From assembly GCF_014269205.2 (NCBI RefSeq), contig NZ_JABWRY020000002.1:337501-401500 (forward strand): DNA of 64,000 bases, given 5' to 3'. The position numbers and the translations under genes are program-made. Position 1 is the stretch's first letter; each line of letters opens with the position of its first letter. This document shows, piece after piece, positions 58,148 to 64,000 of the stretch. This DNA comes from Pseudomonas kermanshahensis (lineage in GTDB: Bacteria > Pseudomonadota > Gammaproteobacteria > Pseudomonadales > Pseudomonadaceae). The notes under the pieces are model-generated. The model was not told the DNA's origin. It made no database searches and saw nothing but the letters and a program-made list of their open reading frames with translations.

Positions 58148-58603
58148 TCAAAGCCACACTGCATCCCAGTGGGGGTATTCCCTGACACTGTCGACCAGCC
58201 CCGCCCGCATGGGGTTGGCAACAATGTACCGGGCGACATGCACCACACTCTCTTCTCGCCGCAGTGCATGGTCTTGATAGCCTGCCTGCCATATTGGCTT
58301 GTGCCTTACGCCTGCTCTGCGCAGCGCTATCCCTGTACGGGACTTGAACCTGCGCATCAGCGTACTCAAGGTCACTTCTTTCAACTCGACCAACCAATGC
58401 AGATGGTCCGGCATCACCACCCAGGCCAATGACCGGAAGTCCTGATTGTGATCCGAGAGGCGTAGCTGCCTAACCACTTGGCGAGCAAGATGGAAGTCGT
58501 GAAACAGCGGTATGCGCTGATGGGTAATCGTCGTCAGCAGGTAGAGCCTGCCGGGTTCTGAAAAGCGGCCCCGGCGAAGCAGTTTGGATTGGGCTGGACA
58601 CAT
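58148..58603 (-). CDS. REP-associated tyrosine transposase (RAYT)
   Basis: The 151-residue Y1/HUH-type transposase has the HUH metal motif DHLHWLVEL near residue 75, with a conserved block RFSEPGRLYLLTTIT before it and VARYIVANPMRAGLV near residue 130, typical of TnpA-REP proteins. These bind and cut single-stranded REP hairpins and are thought to spread REPs across the genome. The gene sits between two REP pairs, 16 bp from one. The frame is open to 58657, but the ATG at 58603 begins the conserved part. It has the layout of a REPtron; activity is not shown. Confidence 0.88.
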   Translation of the reverse strand: MCPAQSKLLRRGRFSEPGRLYLLTTITHQRIPLFHDFHLARQVVRQLRLSDHNQDFRSLAWVVMPDHLHWLVELKEVTLSTLMRRFKSRTGIALRRAGVRHKPIWQAGYQDHALRREESVVHVARYIVANPMRAGLVDSVREYPHWDAVWL

Positions 58604-58711
58604 CGGGATCTTCCTTGATGGCGAAGTCCCCCTGAAACATAGCGGTTGATGTGGCATTGCACGGTGGCTGATGGTTTCTGGATATGGCAGGGATGGCTCT
58701 GTGTCTCGAAA

Positions 58712-58839
58712 GGCCTCTTCGCGGGCAAGCCCGCTCCCACAGGTACACCACAGCTTTCAAGCCAGTGGACTTTCCAGGTACATCACAGTTTCAAGCCAGT
58801 GGAATTTCCTGTGGGAGCGGGCTTGCCCGCGAAGAGGCC
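58712..58839. repeat. REP pair with perfect 32-bp arms upstream of RAYT
   Basis: The arms 58712-58743 and 58808-58839 are exact reverse complements over 32 bp (GGCCTCTTCGCGGGCAAGCC core). The 64-bp spacer between is a tandem repeat. It is the upstream-side REP pair flanking the RAYT gene. Confidence 0.95.
58741..58809. repeat. Imperfect 35/34-bp tandem repeat inside the REP pair
   Basis: Two head-to-tail copies, 58741-58775 and 58776-58809, both begin AGGTACA and share TTTCAAGCCAGTGGA, then TTTCC. They differ at two positions plus one missing base. They lie entirely between the REP arms. Confidence 0.85.
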
Positions 58840-58992
58840 CGTGAACTCAGCACATCAACCCGCCATTGACTCCTGTGGTGAGCATGGGGCGCTTTGGTAT
58901 ATGGCGAACAGGCCGTATCGCCGTTTACTGAACCCTGAACTACGCTGACAGTCGCATCTCACAAATCATTTGTGCGCAAGCTAGGAGCCTGC

Positions 58993-60081
58993 ATGAGGGT
59001 GACGCGTCCACTGGTGCTGGCAGGCCTGAGTGTGCTGTACATGCTCACCGGCTGTAGCAAGGAAGAAACCCCCGAGATGCTGCCTCGGGTCGGTGTGCAA
59101 CAGGTCCAGCCTACCGATTTCGCTGCCAGGGTGACCTTGACCGGCGACGTACAAGCGCGGGTGCAAACCGACTTGTCGTTCCGTGTGGGCGGCAAGATCA
59201 TTTCGCGCAGCGTCGATGTGGGCGATCACGTCAAGGCCAACCAGGTACTGGCACGGCTAGACCCGAAAGACCTGCAGAACAACGTCGACTCGGCCAAGGC
59301 CGAGGTGTTCGCCGCCCAAGCGCGCGTGACGCAGACGGCCGCGGCTTTCGTGCGTCAGCAAAAGCTGCTGCCCAAGGGCTATACCAGCCAGAGCGAGTAC
59401 GACTCCGCCGAAGCCGCATTGCGCAGCAACCAGAGCGCGCTCAAGGCCGCCCAGGCGCAGCTGGCCAATGCCAATGAACAGCTGAGCTACACCGCGCTGG
59501 TGTCCGAAGCCGCCGGCGTGATCACCGAGCGCCAGGCCGAGGTCGGCCAAGTGGTGCAGGCCACCATGCCGATCTTCGGCTTCGCCCGCGATGGCGACCG
59601 TGATGCAGTGTTCAACGTGTATGAATCGTTGCTGGTGGCACCGCCAAGCGATGAGGGGGTGATCGTGAAGCTGCTCGATGACCCCAACGTCCAGGCGCAA
59701 GGCTTCGTTCGCGAAGTGACGCCAACCGTTTCAGCGCAAAGTGGCACGGTGCAGGTCAAGGTTGGCCTGCGCAACGTGCCGCCCGGCATGCAGCTGGGCT
59801 CACCGGTGACGGCCACTGCCAATACCCAGGGGCGCTCCAGCATCGAGCTGCCCTGGTCGGCCTTGACCAAGGCCTTGCATGAGCCTGCCGTCTGGGTGGT
59901 GGGCGAGGGCGACAAGGTCGAACTGCGCAAGGTTGAAGTGGCGCGCTACCTCACCGGCAAGATCGTGGTCGCCAAAGGCCTCAAAGGCGGGGAGACCGTG
60001 GTGGTCAATGGCGGGCAATTGCTGCACCCCGGCATGCAGGTTGAAAAAATCGATGAAAAGGCTGCGGGGGATGCGCCATGA
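58993..60081 (+). CDS. RND efflux periplasmic adaptor lipoprotein 1
   Basis: A 362-residue membrane fusion protein with a lipoprotein signal ending in YMLTGC. It has an AcrA-type layout: first lipoyl half (GGKIISRSVDVGDHVKANQV), helical hairpin, second lipoyl half (TALVSEAAGVITERQAEVGQ), beta-barrel and membrane-proximal domain. The ATG at 58993 follows TAGGAGCCTGC, and the upstream frame lacks a ribosome binding site. It is first of three overlapping genes. No regulator gene is adjacent in the window. Confidence 0.92.
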   Translation: MRVTRPLVLAGLSVLYMLTGCSKEETPEMLPRVGVQQVQPTDFAARVTLTGDVQARVQTDLSFRVGGKIISRSVDVGDHVKANQVLARLDPKDLQNNVDSAKAEVFAAQARVTQTAAAFVRQQKLLPKGYTSQSEYDSAEAALRSNQSALKAAQAQLANANEQLSYTALVSEAAGVITERQAEVGQVVQATMPIFGFARDGDRDAVFNVYESLLVAPPSDEGVIVKLLDDPNVQAQGFVREVTPTVSAQSGTVQVKVGLRNVPPGMQLGSPVTATANTQGRSSIELPWSALTKALHEPAVWVVGEGDKVELRKVEVARYLTGKIVVAKGLKGGETVVVNGGQLLHPGMQVEKIDEKAAGDAP

Positions 60082-61145
60082 AGCGCTTGCTGTTGATGCT
60101 CCCGGTCGGGCTGTTGCTGGTTGCTTGCAGCTCTGAGGAAGAAGCGATCGAGCCCGTTCGGCCGGTGCTTTCGGTGAAGGTCGAACCGCAGGTGCAAGCG
60201 CAACTTGGGCGCTTTGCCGGCAGCATTCAGGCGCGCTTCGAGAGCACCTTGGGCTTTCGCGTGTCCGGGCGTATTGCCCGGCGTTGGCTTGATGTGGGGG
60301 CGCAGGTGAAACCTGGGGACACACTGGCCACCCTCGACCCCACCGACCAGCAGAACCAGTTGCGCGCCGCCGAAGGCGACTTGGCCAAGGTCCAGGCGCA
60401 GTGGATAAACGCCCAGGCCGACGCGCGCCGTCAGCAGCAGCTGTACGACCGCGGTGTCGGCGCCCAGGCCCAGCTGGACATTGCCCAGACCAACCTGAAA
60501 ACCACCGGTGCGGCGCTGGAGCAGGCACGCTCGGCGGTCAGCCAGGCGCGTGACCAGCTTGATTACAGCACCCTGCGCACCGACCACGCGGCGGTGATCA
60601 CTGCCTGGCAGGCCGAAGCTGGGCAAACGGTAACGGCGGGCCAGGCTGTCGTGACCCTGGCCCGGCCAGACGTCAAGGAAGCCGTGATCGACCTGCCGAT
60701 CGGCGTGGGCGAGCAACTCGACAAGGGCCTCACCTTCACCGTGGCCTCGCAGCTCGACCCCAGCATCAACACCACGGCCTCGTTGCGCGAGCTGGAACCG
60801 CAAGCCGACGCCACCACGCGCACCCGGCGTGCACGCCTGACCCTGGCCAGCACACCTGCCGCCTTCCACCTTGGCACCGCGATCAGCGTGAGCCTGAGTT
60901 CTGCGGTCACGCCGCGCAGTGAACTGCCCCTGAGCGCCTTGCTCGAGCGTGACGGCAAGACCCAGGTGTGGGTGATCGACACGCAGCAGAAAACCGTGGC
61001 GACCCGGGATGTCGCCTTGATCGACCGCACCCGCGAACACATCGTCATCGCCTCCGGCGTGCAGCCAGGCGAGCGCGTGGTGACTGCCGGCGTCAACAGC
61101 CTCAAGCCTGGCCAGAAGGTCACCTTCGACGAGGATGCGCAATGA
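60078..61145 (+). CDS. RND efflux periplasmic adaptor lipoprotein 2
   Basis: The 355-residue second adaptor has a lipobox (LLLVAC) and its own lipoyl halves (SGRIARRWLDVGAQVKPGD; STLRTDHAAVITAWQAEAGQ) around a Gln/Ala-rich hairpin. It overlaps the first adaptor by 4 bp and the permease by 4 bp (ATGA). Two different adaptors in one operon suggest a hetero-oligomeric adaptor ring. The two are paralogous in fold but clearly diverged in sequence. Confidence 0.92.
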   Translation: MKRLLLMLPVGLLLVACSSEEEAIEPVRPVLSVKVEPQVQAQLGRFAGSIQARFESTLGFRVSGRIARRWLDVGAQVKPGDTLATLDPTDQQNQLRAAEGDLAKVQAQWINAQADARRQQQLYDRGVGAQAQLDIAQTNLKTTGAALEQARSAVSQARDQLDYSTLRTDHAAVITAWQAEAGQTVTAGQAVVTLARPDVKEAVIDLPIGVGEQLDKGLTFTVASQLDPSINTTASLRELEPQADATTRTRRARLTLASTPAAFHLGTAISVSLSSAVTPRSELPLSALLERDGKTQVWVIDTQQKTVATRDVALIDRTREHIVIASGVQPGERVVTAGVNSLKPGQKVTFDEDAQ

Positions 61146-64000
61146 AAGGAAGCTTCAACCTGTCCGAATGGGCGCTCAAGCATCAATCGTTCGTCTGGTA
61201 CCTGATGTTCGTCGGCTTGCTGATGGGGATTTTTTCCTACTTCAACCTGGGCCGTGAGGAAGACCCGTCGTTCACCATCAAGACCATGGTCATCCAGACC
61301 CGCTGGCCCGGTGCGACCCAGGATGAAACCCTGTACCAGGTCACCGACCGCATCGAGAAGAAGCTCGAAGAGCTGGATTCGCTCGACTACACCAAAAGCT
61401 ACACCCGCCCGGGCGAGTCAACGGTCTACGTGTACCTGCGCGACACCACCAAGGCCAAGGACATCCCGGACATCTGGTACCAGGTGCGCAAGAAGATCCA
61501 GGACATCCGCGGCCAATTCCCCGAGGGCATCCAGGGCCCGGCGTTCAACGATGAATTCGGTGATGTGTTCGGTTCGATCTATGCCTTCACCTCTGATGGC
61601 CTGACCTTGCGGCAACTGCGGGACTACGTGGAGCAGGCCCGCGCCGAAGTGCGCGAAGTGCCCAACATCGGCAAGATCGAGCTGGTCGGCACCCAGGACG
61701 AAGTGCTGTACCTTAACTTCTCCACCCGCAAACTGGCAGCCTTGGGTATCGACCAGCGCCAGGTCATGCAGGCGCTGCAATCGCAGAACGCGGTGACCCC
61801 GGCAGGGGTTATCGAGGCGGGCCCCGAACGTATTTCGGTGCGCACCACCGGCCAGTTCGCCTCCGAAAAGGACCTGGAAACGGTCAACCTGAGGATCAAT
61901 GACCGCTTCTTCCGCCTTGCCGACATTGCCGATATCGAGCGCGGCTACGTCGACCCGCCGTCACCGATGTTCCGCTACAACGGCCAGACCGCCATTGGCC
62001 TGGCCATCGGCATGAAGGCGGGCGGTAACATCCAGGTGTTCGGCGCCGCGCTGAAGAAGAAGATGGACAGCGTGATCGCCGACTTGCCGGTGGGGGTGGG
62101 TGTGCACACCGTGTCCGACCAGGCCGTGGTGGTCAAACAGGCGGTGGGTGGTTTTACCAGCGCACTCTTCGAGGCCGTGGTGATCGTGCTGGCGGTGAGC
62201 TTCGTCAGCCTCGGCGTGCGCGCCGGGCTGGTGGTGGCCTGCTCGATCCCGCTGGTGCTGGCCATGGTCTTCGTGTTCATGGAGTACAGCGGCATCACCA
62301 TGCAACGGATCTCGCTGGGCGCCTTGATCATCGCCCTGGGCCTGCTGGTGGACGATGCGATGATCACCGTGGAGGTGATGGTCACACGCCTGGAAATGGG
62401 CGAGAGCAAAGAGCAGGCCGCGACCTTTGCCTACACCTCGACGGCGTTTCCGATGCTGACCGGTACCCTGGTGACGGTGGCCGGCTTCGTGCCGATCGGG
62501 CTCAACGCCAGTTCGGCAGGTGAGTACACCTACACACTGTTCGCGGTGATCGCCGTGGCGCTGATCGTGTCGTGGGTGGTGGCGGTGTTCTTCGCCCCGG
62601 TGCTGGGTGTGCATATCCTCAGCAGCAAGGTCAAAGCCCACGAGGCCGAACCCGGGCGCGTAGGCCGGGCATTCGAGGGCGGCCTGCTGTGGTGCATGCG
62701 CAACCGCTGGCTGACCATCATTGGCACCGTGCTGCTGTTCGCGCTGGCGATATTCTGCGAGCGCTTCGTGCAGAACCAGTTCTTCCCTTCATCCGACCGG
62801 CCCGAAATTCTGGTCGACCTCAACCTGCCGCAAAACGCCTCGATCGAAGAGACCCGTAAAGTCGTCGACCGGCTGGAGGCCAGGATCAAGGACGACCCGG
62901 ACCTGGTGCGCTGGAGCACCTACATTGGCCAGGGCGCGATCCGCTTCTACCTGCCCCTCGACCAACAATTGCAGAACCCCTACTACGCGCAGTTGGTGAT
63001 CGTCAGCAAAGGCTTCGAAGAGCGCCAGGGTATGATGGATCGCCTGCAGAAACTGCTGCGCGAAGAGTTCGTCGGCATCGGCACCAACGTGCAATCGCTG
63101 GAGATGGGCCCGCCGGTGGGCCGGCCGATCCAGTACCGGGTCAGCGGCCAGGACATCGACCAGGTGCGCAAGCACGCCATCGAGCTCGCCACCTTGCTCG
63201 ATGCCAACGAGCACATCGGCGAGATGATCTACGACTGGAACGAGCCGGGCAAAGTGCTGCGCATCGAGATTGCCCAAGACAAAGCGCGTCAGCTGGGGCT
63301 GTCGTCCGAAGACGTGGCCAACGTGATGAACAGCATCGTCACCGGCGTGCCGATTACCCAGGTCAACGACAACATCTACTTGGTCAACGTGGTCGCCCGT
63401 GCCGAAGACAGCGAGCGTGGCTCGCCCGATACCTTGCAGAACCTGCAGATCCTCACCCCCAATGGCACCTCGATTCCGCTGCTGGCCTTCGCCACGGTGC
63501 GTTACGAGCTGGAACAGCCGTTGGTCTGGCGGCGTGATCGCAAGCCGACCATCACCATCAAGGCGTCGGTCAATGGCGACATCCAGCCCACCGACCTGGT
63601 CGCTCAGCTCAAGCCCAAGATCGACGAGTTCGCCAGCAAACTGCCGGTCGGCTTCGAGGTGGCGACCGGCGGTACGGTGGAGGAGAGCGCCAAGGCGCAA
63701 GGGCCGATCCGCAAGGTCATTCCGCTGATGCTGTTCCTCATGGCGACCTTCCTGATGATCCAGCTGCACAGCGTGCAGAAGTTGTTCCTGGTGGTCAGCG
63801 TGGCGCCGTTGGGCTTGATCGGGGTGGTGCTGGCGTTGGTGCCTACGGGTACGCCGATGGGCTTTGTGGCCATTCTCGGGATTCTGGCCCTGGCCGGTAT
63901 CATCATTCGTAACTCGGTGATCCTGGTGACCCAGATCGATGAGTTCGAGGCGCAGGGGTTGTCACCGTGGGATGCGGTGGTGGAGGCCACCAACCACCGG
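61142..64000 (+). CDS. RND multidrug efflux permease, N-terminal 953 residues (3' end outside window)
   Basis: A proton-driven inner-membrane pump of the AcrB/HAE1 superfamily. From an ATG at 61142 the frame is open to the window end, 953 codons of an expected 1020 or so. The first membrane segment (FVWYLMFVGLLMGIFSYFNL) is followed by a large periplasmic loop. Membrane segments 2-6 lie near residues 340-500, with the proton-relay pair in LGLLVDDAMITVE (residues about 400), a second periplasmic loop, then segments from residue 860. The GREEDP start motif and the two adaptors match the pseudomonad group of RND pumps without their own outer-membrane gene nearby. Confidence 0.94.
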   Translation, partial: MKGSFNLSEWALKHQSFVWYLMFVGLLMGIFSYFNLGREEDPSFTIKTMVIQTRWPGATQDETLYQVTDRIEKKLEELDSLDYTKSYTRPGESTVYVYLRDTTKAKDIPDIWYQVRKKIQDIRGQFPEGIQGPAFNDEFGDVFGSIYAFTSDGLTLRQLRDYVEQARAEVREVPNIGKIELVGTQDEVLYLNFSTRKLAALGIDQRQVMQALQSQNAVTPAGVIEAGPERISVRTTGQFASEKDLETVNLRINDRFFRLADIADIERGYVDPPSPMFRYNGQTAIGLAIGMKAGGNIQVFGAALKKKMDSVIADLPVGVGVHTVSDQAVVVKQAVGGFTSALFEAVVIVLAVSFVSLGVRAGLVVACSIPLVLAMVFVFMEYSGITMQRISLGALIIALGLLVDDAMITVEVMVTRLEMGESKEQAATFAYTSTAFPMLTGTLVTVAGFVPIGLNASSAGEYTYTLFAVIAVALIVSWVVAVFFAPVLGVHILSSKVKAHEAEPGRVGRAFEGGLLWCMRNRWLTIIGTVLLFALAIFCERFVQNQFFPSSDRPEILVDLNLPQNASIEETRKVVDRLEARIKDDPDLVRWSTYIGQGAIRFYLPLDQQLQNPYYAQLVIVSKGFEERQGMMDRLQKLLREEFVGIGTNVQSLEMGPPVGRPIQYRVSGQDIDQVRKHAIELATLLDANEHIGEMIYDWNEPGKVLRIEIAQDKARQLGLSSEDVANVMNSIVTGVPITQVNDNIYLVNVVARAEDSERGSPDTLQNLQILTPNGTSIPLLAFATVRYELEQPLVWRRDRKPTITIKASVNGDIQPTDLVAQLKPKIDEFASKLPVGFEVATGGTVEESAKAQGPIRKVIPLMLFLMATFLMIQLHSVQKLFLVVSVAPLGLIGVVLALVPTGTPMGFVAILGILALAGIIIRNSVILVTQIDEFEAQGLSPWDAVVEATNHR

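Larger units (their letters stand above)
58604..58992. other. Intergenic region holding REP pair and tandem repeat
   Basis: The 389 bp between the transposase start and the efflux operon contain the REP pair at 58712-58839 with a tandem repeat inside, then the presumed promoter of the efflux operon. No protein-like ORF is seen. Confidence 0.7.

Overview
The window is chromosomal DNA of a Pseudomonas of the P. putida group. This follows from high-GC coding with strong G/C third positions, the gene order lptM-lysA / cyaY / rnk / cyaA / ppk-ppx / trxA-rho-ubiD / 6S RNA-zapA / ygfB-pepP-ubiH-ubiI / gcvTHP / argE-argA / spu genes, and many copies of the 30-35 bp REP palindromes typical of that group. 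The species cannot be fixed from sequence reading alone. Almost all the DNA is core genome. The only clearly accessory-looking pieces are a PemK/MazF-like gene near 20.1 kb, with lower GC and a structured RNA-like segment behind it, and a REP-associated transposase near 58.4 kb.

Layout. 1-2.4 kb: lysA (cut by the window edge) with lptM, divergent from cyaY, a DUF1289 gene and rnk. 2.4-8.7 kb: class I adenylate cyclase, YaiI-type protein, elbB, and a sterol desaturase-like and a DedA membrane protein that converge and overlap by 168 bp. 8.8-13.2 kb: polyphosphate kinase and exopolyphosphatase, convergent with a 14-bp overlap and a Pho-box-like site ahead of ppx, then trxA. 13.2-18.2 kb: rho with its leader, ubiD with a ferredoxin/flavin reductase, and chaC. 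18.3-27 kb: quinone oxidoreductase, FliL-like protein, PemK-like gene with a candidate sRNA, a YhiI-RbbA-YhhJ type ABC exporter, an EVE-domain protein, a 50-residue membrane peptide, and 5-formyl-THF cyclo-ligase. 27-32.8 kb: 6S RNA, zapA and a ZapB-like partner, divergent from the ygfB-pepP-ubiH-(thioesterase-like)-ubiI operon. 32.8-40.7 kb: an iron-type ABC binding protein and permease, the glycine cleavage genes gcvT, gcvH and gcvP, and a DUF2388 gene. 40.7-47.7 kb: orphan GspE-type ATPase, ACT-like small protein, Lrp regulator, CYTH-CHAD protein, argE and argA. 47.7-58.1 kb: polyamine locus, with two glutamine-synthetase-like genes either side of a 573-bp control region, spuC, two binding proteins and the ABC transporter. 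58.1-64 kb: RAYT transposase between REP pairs, then an RND efflux operon with two lipoprotein adaptors and a permease cut by the window end.

How the genes work together. Several operons are metabolic units: ubiquinone hydroxylation (ubiH, ubiI) and decarboxylation (ubiD); polyphosphate synthesis and degradation; glycine cleavage; arginine biosynthesis; and polyamine import followed by gamma-glutamylation and transamination. The most unusual stretch is 20.1-20.7 kb. A solitary PemK/MazF-like ORF ends inside a good sigma70-like promoter, which would drive an RNA of about 125 nt. That RNA can form a pseudoknot and ends in an intrinsic terminator.
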